Shown piece after piece: positions 34,900 to 44,389 of a stretch of DNA of 64,000 nucleotides. Below the pieces are notes generated by a model, which saw nothing but the letters and a program-made list of their open reading frames with translations, was not told where the DNA came from and made no database searches. The position numbers and the translations under genes are program-made. The stretch is from Prochilodus magdalenae (taxonomy: Eukaryota; Chordata; Actinopteri; Characiformes; Prochilodontidae): assembly GCA_024036415.1 (NCBI GenBank), contig JAMWET010003914.1, positions 528,001 to 592,000 of the forward strand, read 5' to 3'. Position 1 is the first letter of the stretch; the number at the start of each line of letters is the position of its first letter.

Positions 34900-35440
34900 C
34901 CACTCGTGCCTGGTTGTTCCTCGCGATCCGTCGCACCTTGCTCAGCGAGCCCCAGCTCGACAGTCTTGCCCTCGTGTAACGAGCAAAAGGGGATTCCTTT
35001 ATATCTGCTGTGACCGTAGGCCTATTGCCGTGGCTGGTCACAGAGATGACAAATGGCTAAAAGGGCAAGCTTTCTGTACTTGGGCATGATACCTGCCTTC
35101 CTGTCTGCCTTCTCCTGCTGCAGCCTCTTTTTTTAACCTCCAGGCCGTGGTTTTGGGCATTGCTCTGCCCTGATCCTGCCCGGCTGCCCGCTTCTGTTCC
35201 GCCAGCCAGTCAGACACACTCCAGCCAGCTGCCTTGGTGCAAAAACTTTTGCCCCGGTAATAACTGTGTGGAACATTCTTTCCATGTTCCGCTCGGTAAG
35301 GTGGACCTGCCGTTTGTGTTGGCTCAGGCCACTTTCTGTTGCAAAAGAAGCTTCACAACAGGAGCACCTGTGGGCCCCCTGAGCTACCTCTTCTCGTGCA
35401 GCTGTCCCCTGGCACTTGGGTACATGGCAGCTGATCGAGT
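34900..35440 (-). pseudogene. C2H2 finger plus zinc-ribbon fragment, gene A relative
   Basis: On the minus strand a C2H2 finger reads CSCCEASFATESGLSQH and then KRQVH (about 35,390-35,322), a C-x2-C-x12-H-x4-H pattern. It is followed by KVFAPRQLAGV, a PKTTAWRLKKEA segment in a shifted frame, and a ribbon-like CHLCDQPRQ...GHSRYKGIPFC...EGKTVE (about 35,050-34,930). The ribbon resembles the one in gene A exon c, so this is probably a third, distinct member of the same mobile gene set on the opposite strand. A frameshift and a stop break it. It runs directly out of the 18S pseudogene on the same strand. Confidence 0.5.
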
Positions 35441-35683
35441 GGTTATTGCTCCATCTCGCGTGACTGAACGGCATTTGTCCCTCTAAGAAGTTGTACAGCA
35501 ACCACAAATGGCCCTGTAACTATTTAGCATGAAGGAGTCTCGTTCGTTATCGGAATTAACCAGACAAATCGCTCCACCAACCATGCACCACCACCCACAG
35601 AATCGAGAAAGAGCTATCAATCTGTCAATCCTTTTCGTGTCCGGGCCGGGTGAGGTTTCCCGTGTTGAGTCAAATTAAGCCGC

Positions 35684-35732
<49 letters not shown>

Positions 35733-36600
35733 TTTGCAACCATACTCCCCCCGGAACCCAAAGACTTGTGGTTTCCCACACGCTGCCCGGCGGGTCATGG
35801 GAATAACGCCACCAGATCACGGGTTGGCAAAAAGCTGGCCCGCTTTGAACACTAATTTTTTCAAAGTAAACGCTCCGGACCCCTACACGGACACCCAGCC
35901 AAGGGCATCCGGGGGGCGCTGGTAGACAGGGTCTGGGACAGGCGGTGACTCGCCTCGCGACAGACCGCCAGCAGATTCCCAAGATCCAACTACGAGCTTT
36001 TTAACTGTAGCAACTTTAATATACGCTATTGGAGCTGGAATTACCGCGGCTGCTGGCACCAGACTTGCCCTCCAATGGGTCCTCACCCATGGGTTTAGGA
36101 TACGCTCATTCCGATTACAGGGCCTCAAAAGAGACCTGTATCGTTATTTTTCGTCACTACCTCACCGTGTCGGTAATGGGTAATTTGCACGCCTGCTGCC
36201 TTCCTTGGATGTGGTAGCCATTTCTCAGGCTCCCTCTCCGGAATCGAACCCTGATTCCCCGTCACCCATGGTCACCATGGTAGTCCTCTATAGTACCATC
36301 GCAAGTCGATAGGGCAGACATTTGAATGAGACGTCGCCGCCGCGGAGGGCTCGCAATTGGCCCGAGGTTATCTAGAGTCACCAAAGATGGGTTTTGAGTC
36401 TGATAAATGCACGCATCCCCACCCCGAGCGAGTCAGCACTCGTTAGCATGTATTAGCTCTAGAATTTCAACAGTTTTCCGACTAACGTGTGGGAGCGATC
36501 AAAGGAACCATAACTGATTTAATGAGCCATTCGCAGTTTCACTGTACCGGCCGTGTAATCTTTGAGACAAGCATATGTTACCTGGTTGATCCTGCCAGTA
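35441..36600 (-). pseudogene. 18S rRNA pseudogene, internally deleted
   Basis: The complement carries unmistakable small-subunit rRNA text. Examples are CATATGCTTGTCTCAAAGAT (36,577-36,558), GAATTACCGC's complement region near 36,045, GGGGGGAGTATGGTTGCAAA (about 35,754-35,735), GGTGGTGCATGGTTGGTGG (about 35,593-35,575) and CTTCTTAGAGGGACAAATG (about 35,491-35,473). About 250 nt expected between TTACTTTGAAAAAATTAG... and GGCGTTATTCCC are missing (junction about 35,830). About 20 nt are missing near 36,555, and the 3' quarter of the gene is absent. Many substitutions mark it as non-functional. The first ~22 nt (36,579-36,600) are in inverted orientation. Confidence 0.92.
36579..36600 (+). other. 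Inverted 5' terminus of 18S rRNA
   Basis: TACCTGGTTGATCCTGCCAG, the universal 18S start, reads on the plus strand. The adjoining 18S body reads on the minus strand. The switch occurs at the palindrome GCATATG (36,571-36,577). Confidence 0.9.
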
Positions 36601-37700
36601 AGCCCTGTACTTTTATTCGCTCGATGTAATGTACGCAAAGATCTTTTAAAGTCGTTTTTTTGGTTTTCTGCTCGATGTAATCTTTTACATGTGACGACGA
36701 GTTAGCATGGTACCTGCTTATCGCGATCTATTTCGCTGGTACTCTTACATATTAGTCATTACTAAATAAAATGTGTGATTTACAGTATAGATTCCAGGTC
36801 AACTTTTCGGTAGGAGAACGATGAGGAACTGACCCTGCGGGCGTCACCCCCAGCACTAGCTGTGGAAAGGGAGCACTTGACCCGCATCGGGTCGGGGACC
36901 CCTTTCCAGGTCAAGGAACAGGCTGTCGTCTGAGCGGAGGTCAAGTGCAGAGTGGTGGCCGGAGGAGGAGGAGGAGGAGGAGGAGGAGGAGGAGATTATC
37001 GGGACAACCAGCTTGGTCTCGAGTGAGAGCACGATTCAGTTTGGCCAGTACCGAGGGAAATCTTTCAAGTGGCTTCTGGAGAACGACCTGGGGTACGTTG
37101 TCATGGTCCTGGCCAGGCACCAGAAGGAGCGGGAGTCCGGCGACCTGAGCGACACTGCCCTTGTGACCAATAAGGACGCATTCCCCAGGTATGCCAGGTT
37201 CTATCCTGAGGCTGCCAAGGCCATAAGGCAGCGGAGCACACTGGCAGATGACTGCTTGGTGGGCTTTGGTGCACACAAGATGTGCACCTAGAAGGAGCTT
37301 TACGAGTCTGCGGACAGGGAGAAAAAGGAGGTGAAGGTGCATTAAAACTCTTAGCAGTCATGACAGTGTAGAATGTGTAGAAGAAGTGTCTTTCAGGCGG
37401 CTTCTATTATTGATTCTGTCTTTTAAACAGCTATGTCCAGTGACTCAGGGAGGCAGGAGGAGCAAGCCAGGAACCAAGCTCCTGACTCTCATTTGCCTTG
37501 TTGGGTCTCGTCCAAGGAGAGACAGTCTCGTAAAGCTCCCGGCCAGAGGCCGACAGACAACGTGTCTCTTACCTACTGAGACACAGGGAGCGGCTCTTCG
37601 AGGAACGGTTTAAGGCCAGACACCTGAAGACCGCTGTGTGCAGCGGCACGGAGAGCTTGAAGCGGTAAGGGCACCATGCACGCAGAAAGAAGGGTTTTAT
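36601..37700 (+). pseudogene. Gene B 5' part fused to gene A exon a
   Basis: A leader (36,601-36,790) and exon 1 (about 36,792-37,345) match the gene B copy at 27.2-28.0 kb. Exon 1 keeps STIQFGQYRGKSFKWLLEND open for about 90 codons, then hits a stop where the other copy is open. A (GGA)n run lies at 36,961-36,994. Exon 2 (37,432-37,543) loses the MDALRKY part and joins, without an intron, the middle of gene A exon a (DNVSLTY, about 37,556). The donor CG|GTAAGG is at about 37,665. This is a chimera of the two genes and is not translatable as a whole. Confidence 0.65.
36961..36994. repeat. (GGA)n microsatellite
   Basis: About eleven GGA units inside gene B exon 1, absent from the copy at 27.66 kb. 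Confidence 0.9.
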
Positions 37701-37757
37701 AGAACACATGCTCTTTAATGTGTAATTCTAATTGGTCTGGGTTTTCGTCTTTTCACA

Positions 37758-37981
37758 GCTCTTTGCTGGGCCAAGGCACAGGGCCTGCGCAATGGCCTAA
37801 CGCGATCTGCCTGGAGCTGTGCGCCATTCACCCCCGTGGCCAAAAGATCGCTGGGGTGAAGGTGAACCGCTGGGCTGTCATCCTGCATGACTATGGCAGG
37901 ATCAGGAGGATGGTCCTGAACAGTCCAGCACTCATGGAAGCAACAGCCCTTCAGCTCTTTGAGATTAATCAGCGCACACTG
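37758..37981 (+). pseudogene. Gene A exon b, interrupted by a transposon
   Basis: After the TTTTCACAG acceptor the exon reads LLGQGTGPAQWPNAICLEL, GQKIAGVKVNRWAVILHDYG and FEINQRTL. This is the fullest exon b in the window, containing both segments that are singly missing in the other two copies. It stops at CGCACACTG, where a Harbinger-like element begins; the rest (TGCCTGTGTG|GTAAGG) resumes at 41,901. Confidence 0.72.
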
Positions 37982-38234
37982 GGCCTCATTTACCAATGTT
38001 TTAGTAAAGGTGTGTGTAAATGTTTTCGTAAATTAAACCGAACTAAATATTCTCGCCTGATTTACAAAAACCTCGGAAACATAGATCTCCTTCGGATTCG
38101 CGTGTGTATGTTGATAAATACCAATCACCTGTACATTCAGAAGCGCGTTCACAACGCATCTGATTTGCATTAAGGCAACACACACCTGCCGGAAATGCCA
38201 AATTACAGAGAAACGGCCAAAAAAAAAAAAAAAG

Positions 38235-38580
38235 GAATTTCACCGAGGCAGAAGTCGAAGTAATATTGACTCAAGTTCACGCTAACAAGAACATTTTATT
38301 CAGTAGTGTAAGCAGCGGCATCACAGCACCTGAGAAGGCCAAGATTTGGAAACATATCAGAGATGACGTTAGTTTATCATCAGTGGAGCGCAGCATAACA
38401 GAGGTGGAAAGAAAGTGGTTCGACATGAAAACCGAGTCAAAGAAAAGAATTGCTGCTAATCGCCAGAGTCCGTCTGCTGCTGGGGGAGGCCAAATTATGA
38501 CGAAGCTTTTGAAAGCTGACGAACGTGTTGGTGTAACCATCGAGGAAACCTCCATTTCAGGAATTCCCGGTGCACTGTAA
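38235..38580 (+). CDS. Myb/SANT-like DNA-binding protein of the Harbinger-like element
   Basis: The frame is open from about 38,214 to the stop at 38,578-38,580. It reads KKRNFTEAEVEVILTQVHAN, then GITAPEKAKIWKHIRDDV, ITEVERKWFDMKTESKKRIA and ANRQSPSAAGGGQ. The spaced aromatic residues and the helix pattern fit the Myb/SANT-like (NAIF1/Harbinger ORF1-type) domain, which in active elements binds transposon ends and imports the nuclease. The only ATG upstream in good context is unclear because a poly-A run (38,219-38,233) precedes the domain. The first in-frame Met lies inside the domain (38,365), so translation may need an upstream exon. Confidence 0.6.
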
Positions 38581-39699
38581 AACCCAACAGTAAAAGTTTG
38601 ATAAATTAATTTGGTTGTAATAACTCAAAATAAAGTTAATTCGCCTCTTTTTCTGCATAATGTGCACTAATTTGACATTAAAGTTTACAGTGCTAAACCA
38701 ATTCATTTCTTTTTTTCATTGCACTCATAATTTCACATGCACGTCCGTACTGCTCCTACATGTGGGCACGTCCAACATGTTTACTCTGCTCGCCTCAGGC
38801 TGAATAATGTGGAGAAACAATTTTCAAGTTATGATAACGAGATATTTTCTTCTCGGATGTTCGCCGTGGGAGTGCTTGTGAAGACGTCAGAGTTGAAACG
38901 CGATGTGGAATGCAGCAATTTTCTGAATCTGCATATGTTCTCCTGCTGCAGACCACCACGATACGGATTTTCTCTTTGGGTGCTACTTTGGTGAGCTATC
39001 TGTTTATTTAGCACCATATTTTGCTGTTGTGTAGCATCATTTTTTGCATCTAATGTATTTAGTGATTTAGCAGTTATATTTATGCATTTGAAAAGTGAAT
39101 ATGACCAGTTAATTTTAAACTGTGCCACTGAATATGCAAATTGGTAGAATTTGAAGCCAGTGTATAAATAACGTTTAATGTAATATTTAGGTATTGTTTT
39201 TTTACCACAAAGTTTGCCTCGTTGCATGGTTGTGCATACATTCAAAACATTTAAGCAGGATAAATTAATTTTTATGCTCTCTGTAAAATGCCGGGCTGGT
39301 TTTAATCAGCATGAATTTGGACGGGAGGTGGTACACTAAACGATTGCTGTAATTTTCACAGTAAATATTTACAAGAAGGTCCTGTAGTCATAAATTATAG
39401 CGTATTTTTGCGGATGGGTAACGCTAGTTCCGCTAAACAGTAAAGGCAGAGTCCAAGAACAAGAGATTTTGCAGTGTACCAAGGTGTTTGAACTTAAAAC
39501 AAAAGCAGCCGTATCTGTTTCCATAGCTTTCCGGCTGATGGCGAGCAAAAGAAAAAAAAAAAAAAAAAAAAGGAGCGATAAGGAGAGACGAAGGGGTAAA
39601 CTTTGTGATTCGGCACGGGAGTACCTTTGTGTACAGCCGGCACTTCACTGCTGTTTGAAAAGCGTTTGAAAAAGCAAGCTCTCGCCAGGGAGTAGAAGC

Positions 39700-40285
39700 C
39701 AACCGGCAGACCACGTATAACCTCGCGTTTGTGTGGCTCCTCATTCTCTGTCATCGATTGGTAGCATCTAGCTCTGATTATTACCTTGTTGTCGACTATA
39801 CTGGACACTGAATAAACAATAACACTTAGCCCATCATTCCCGTGACAAGGATTAACTTGTTGTGCTAGCGTGTTAGCAGGTATAGATGTAAACAAAGCTT
39901 ACGTTAGCTGACGTTACTTGGTTTGCTAGCTAACCTAATTGGGAGCTGCGAATAAGGAGCTAACTTCAGCCTCGTAGATCACGTTAACTAAAGCAGTCAG
40001 TATCATTCATAATATTTACTATTTGCTTAAACTAGACATATTTAACATTAAACGCTAGTATATGATGCATATACATTAAATGCTAGTTAGCTAGCTAGCT
40101 AGCACAGATGTAAACAAAGCTAACGTTAGCTGGTGTTTCCTTACCCTGATAGCTGTGAAGGACCCTTCAACAAAGAAATTGTAGCCTTTGTTCATCTTAG
40201 AGTCCTTCGTTGAGGAATATTTTCCAACAATCCTGGAAACATCCTCAAATTTCAGTCTCGACAGAGATGAATTGAGATGTTTCAT
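39700..40285 (-). pseudogene. Minus-strand ORF pair, SWIM/YqaJ-protein-like N-terminus
   Basis: From an ATG at 40,285 the minus strand reads MKHLNSSLSRLKFEDVSRIV, then KMNKGYNFFVEGSFTAIRV. A second frame (39,895 downwards) continues VDNKVIIRARCYQSMTENEE. The order GY-FF-EG, then a V-I-R-A-R-C-Y-Q-S strand, resembles the segment before the SWIM zinc finger in fish mobile-element proteins. No CxCxnCxH finger could be located, so the call is tentative. The two parts would need an intron or a frameshift. Confidence 0.3.
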
Positions 40286-40699
40286 GGTCAGTTGGGAGTA
40301 CAGGAACTTGTACTACCCAGTGTCAACGTATTTCCGCTTTTTTTTTGTGAAAAGGGCCTATTGTAGAATTTACAGCAAGTGCATGACTGCGCAAGGACTT
40401 CTGGGACATCTAACAGATGATAAATTAGAATGTTTTGTTGTTCTGCGGATTCTCCTACATAAGCAAGCTAGGTGGCTAACTAGCTTTCCCGGCGCATGTA
40501 AATAATTTCAGGCACACGTCATACAGTTCGGGGTCAGCTGTTCGCTAGCAGCTTAGCTTGTCCAGTACATGTTTTGAGTGTCTTTACATTTTATTGATTC
40601 ATTTGTTAAGTAACTTCACATTTAAAATACCTAGCGTTTTAGTGCATGTTAGTCACGTGCTTGTGTGCCTGCTGACTTTACTATGAGTTTTTTGTCTGT

Positions 40700-41160
40700 G
40701 TTCTTTAAGGTTTATTGTGGCACCTTTGCCATACGTAACTGGTCTAACACAGTCTGATCAATATAGCCGTGTCCGCTGGCAGCCAGAAGAGCCCCCTTTT
40801 GGGGAAATGGATAAAACCTTAGAGGAAAAACGTAAGCAGATGTGACAGCTTCATTCTACTGAGGGAATGACTGGGGCTGACAAGGAAGAGGTTTATAAGT
40901 TGAAGTTAAAAAGGGCTCTTCACCCACTTCCAGTTGTTTACCATATTCCTTTGCTCACAGGAATTATGGAGGGCTTTCAAGCGAAAGGAAAGATGATTAA
41001 GATTCTTTGAAGAAAAGCTAAAAAACAATGAGGTTTGTGCCATTGTGTTGAAGTCTGGACAAGAAAGTTCTCTGGTCTCTTGCATCCTGCTTCTCCTGAT
41101 GGCCCACTTTAAGGAGAAATTTGAATCTCTTCTTCTGGAAGCTGATGTAAGTAATAAGAT
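40700..41160 (+). pseudogene. Unrecognised coding relic inside the Harbinger-like element
   Basis: The plus strand shows coding-like text in broken frames: APLPYVTGLTQSDQYSRVRW, PPFGEMDKTLEEKRKQM, then PLLTGIMEGFQAKGKM and ESSLVSCILLLL. Stops separate the pieces. I do not recognise the protein. Confidence 0.3.
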
Positions 41161-42078
41161 AGCATCTCCTGTATGATCAGTGTTAATGATCAGTTAAGAG
41201 GTGTATATATTATCTTGTCATTCCGAGTCTTCCCGAAAGAACTTTCCAGTTAGCAACTGGGGCACCAGCAAAGTTCCAGTTTTCACTGGCTACATCAGGC
41301 CTGCAACGAAGGGTGCCGGGGTTGAGAACTTTAACAACTAGAGGCGGTACCATTATACCGCTGTGAGTGTGTGGGCCCATTTCGGTTTGTTGTGCACAGA
41401 TAATATCTGTCTCATTTGCAATTCACTGTGTTGAATGTTTTATTCCTTTACATATTGTGAAGCAAATTGACCAAGTTACAACAGTGTTGTTCACTTTAAT
41501 CGCCAGGTAGCTCACTCGCCTATCGCTCACTTGAGGCTAACCACATTTAAGAGAGACTGAGTAGCCCAGGGTCCCAGCCATATTTAAATAACTGTAACAT
41601 CTAAATATAAAATTTTAATCAGATGTGCAGTTGAAATTGTTTAAATTTCACAGTGTTCATGATTTAATTACCACTGCTTTTAAAATGTTTAAAACCCTCA
41701 ATCCAGGACTAAATTGCCATGTAAAATACACATGCTCAGGGGATGTAAAATACGATCGTTTTCCCGAACTAACTCGACTCCTTAAAAAGAAAAAAATAAA
41801 TAAATAAAACCCCAACTTGAATCCCACATGTTGTGTAATCAAGTTTACGAGCCATTTGCGAGCAAATATGGTAGTACTGAGCTTACTAAATGAGGCCAAC
41901 TGCCTGTGTGGTAAGGATCCCTGAATTAACGTTTTGATCTTACCCTTAACTGGTGTTAGTATTTATCTATTGAATTATTGAAGGTTTGTGCTGAATCCTG
42001 AAAGTGTTTTATTCATTGTTGTCCGTGCTTGTTTATTTATTTATTTTTATTATTTATTTTATTTTATTTTTTTTATAG

Positions 42079-42235
42079 GCATAAACTACAGAAGAAGCAG
42101 GAGCTGGCCATCCCATCAATGGAAATCCCTGCCCACAACCAGAGGCTGACAGCAGCATTCCCGGACCCGGAACATCCAAAGCCAGTTGAGGACAAACAGA
42201 CAAAGCAGCACGTCTCAGGCTGCACCTGGTGAAAG
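42079..42235 (+). pseudogene. Gene A exon c fragment after the transposon
   Basis: After an intron ending TTTTTTTATAG (42,078) the frame reads GHKLQKKQELAIPSMEIPAH then LTAAFPDPEHPKP, matching exon c at 33,919. It stops at TGA (about 42,232) before any zinc ribbon, so the 3' end is lost. Confidence 0.6.
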
Positions 42236-42249
42236 TCACCTCCAGATCT

Positions 42250-43960
42250 ACCTGCCTAGCTGGCAGTCCTTTAGCAAGGGTGTGGACCTAATTTCTAATT
42301 TGTTGTCCATTTCAGTCTGGTCATTCAAGTTTCTGGAATTTTAACACCTAAGGGATTTGTTTTTCTGGCCAACCCTATTCTGCTTAATCCAGCAGAAGTT
42401 CGTCATTTCTTTCCCCAGTAAGTCCAAGTTGGTCAGTGGCTGTTCACTGTGAAGGCGCACGCTGTGTGCGTAAAACTTGCAGACAAAGTAATTCAACATG
42501 GGCTACTAGATGCTTCCAGAAAACGTGCCCGGGGTAACCCTTTCCTGACCAGGCCATGGATCAAGCCTTCACTCACGTACATAGACCAGGGATTCTCACT
42601 GTATCCGATTCTCAAGGATCCTTCCAAGCCCCTAAGGTGCATTTTCACTTGGGTTCAATTTTCACAAATGTAAGTTTTAAGCAAGCTCCTCTAGATGTCA
42701 TTGTGTTTTCCCTATTATTCATTTATTAAACTTCTTATTTGCCTTATCAGTATCCTGTTACTTATTGAAGATGGTTTGGATACATACATGATCAGAGATT
42801 AAATATTTGATTTGGAGGAATATATTAATTTCCTCTCATTAGCTAACGCACCAAATCTGCACACAGATTTACTGACCTCTTACTAGGTATTCCACTCAGT
42901 GCCCCTGATAAACCTTGTTCTTAATGCCCTACAGATACTCTTGGAACATGTAGTCATTTTTTGGCAGTGCCACCCAAACCCATCTCAGAGAGACAAGCTT
43001 GCCAGCTTTCCTCTTTAAAAAGAAAAGGCTCATCCGTCTTAATATCCAGCTTCGTTTCAGTTCTGAGGTAATGAAGTACTTAAAATGAAACAATCAATAT
43101 AGAAAAGGCAAAAGGAAACAGTAATGGTTTTGAAAGCAGTTAAAGCACAGTTTAAGTTGTTTAGAACCGAGAATGTACTTAAGACCTACACTTTTAGTAC
43201 TGGAGTAGCTTCTGCCAGAATTTAATGAGAAGTGACACGGTGGTCACTTGGTATGAGAAGTGACACAAGAAGTGTGGGACAGGACATAGTTAAAGTTCTT
43301 ATTTTCTATTCTTGAGATTTTCTGTGTAGTTGTTTGTTGGGCCAAGTCCCCACACAGCAGCCTCCTGTCTTGTAGAGATCATTTGTACAGAGCGCCGTAC
43401 CACTGACCTTCATGATCATAACATTGTCAGAATAAAAGTATCCTGTTGGGCTGCTGAGATTGTCCCCCAGTGTACTTTAAGATTAGCCTGAAACGCACAA
43501 AACATAGCAGCACTGGAGTAGTTCTCCTTTTCTTCCCCACACTGTTTGGGTGGTGGGTTTTTATTTTTGTTTTTTTGTTTTTTTAGATAAGAGTAGGACT
43601 TGAGAAAAGCCCAGAAAAGAGATGCCAGAGAAACTCAAACTGTTTGGTCAGGAATAGAGAGTAAAGAGAGAACCAAGAGATAACTCAAGGCCCTTTACCA
43701 AAATACCAGCTCAGCCTTGTCTAGTACTCTGAAATGAGAACCCAAGACTGAGCACAAAGCTCACTCTGAGCTTCCCTTAAGTAGGGGAGGAACAGGTGTA
43801 ACCTATTGCCCCAATCACTGTGGAGCGGCTCAGTGCCTCCCTCTGGTGACTGGGGGGAAGCCTAGCAGGTGAACCAGCCACAGTCTGGGCTCTTATAGAA
43901 TGTAATGTCCTTACTGATTTTTATAAAGACTCTTAAGTAATTTAATGTAGTGTAAAATGT
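42250..43960. other. Non-coding DNA within the gene A/B region
   Basis: A short plus-strand frame at 42,449-42,673 has a coding flavour but no recognised domain. The remainder shows nothing classifiable. Confidence 0.4.
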
Positions 43961-43974
43961 AGCATCTGTATGTG

Positions 43975-44380
43975 TGCTTGTGTGACCAGAGCTGCAGCTA
44001 AGACAGCAGCCTGGGTGACCACTGCCTAGTGTCATATTGGTCAAAGCTTCTGTTTTCTGAAAGAGGCTGCTGTACCAGAACAGGGAGGTCATGTGTGGCA
44101 CCAGCTATCAGCTCTATGGCCTCTTCATGGTGAAGTTCTCTATATTTGTGGGATGAACCAATTGTGGCTTGTCTGTAAAGGCAGAGCTAGAGGAGAAGCA
44201 GAGTATGGTGGGCCTAAGTAAAGACCAGCTCACCAGCAAGCTTGCATGGGACATAGGAGGTCAAGGACCTCATTTATCAGCTGCTGGTGACTTTTGGTGA
44301 CATGATGGACACCACTGGCATTTTGGACAATGAAATGATGGTGTTAGGCCTGACCAATGCCCAAAAAAATTTTTTCTAGT
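43975..44380 (+). pseudogene. Gene B exon 5 relic
   Basis: Decayed text parallels exon 5 of gene B: AAWVTT-like (about 44,010), GTSYQLYGLFMVKFSIFV (about 44,100), KAELEEKQSMVGLSKDQL (about 44,180) and a GDMMDTTGI-equivalent (about 44,300). It preserves the LYG-F segment that is deleted at 29.83 kb. All frames are broken. Confidence 0.6.
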
Positions 44381-44389
44381 AAAACTTCA

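Larger units (their letters stand above)
37982..41898. mobile_element. Harbinger-like DNA transposon, 3.9 kb
   Basis: The ends are inverted repeats: GGCCTCATTTA (37,982-37,992) and TAAATGAGGCC (41,887-41,897). The flanks carry ACTG on both sides (37,978-37,981 and 41,899-41,902). The uninterrupted gene A copy at 33,760 shows the empty site. Inside is a Myb/SANT-type ORF typical of PIF/Harbinger elements, but no recognisable Harbinger nuclease, so it is non-autonomous or internally replaced. The middle (39-41.2 kb) contains unrelated coding relics. Confidence 0.65.

Noticed and set aside
35320..35395. C2H2 finger as proof of an R2/R8-type rDNA retrotransposon
   Set aside because: The finger pattern and rDNA context are suggestive, but no reverse transcriptase was found and the downstream ribbon resembles gene A instead.
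35728..36128. Several frames of 60-85 codons over this stretch as genes
   Set aside because: They lie in the 18S rRNA pseudogene; rRNA sequence often contains chance open frames.
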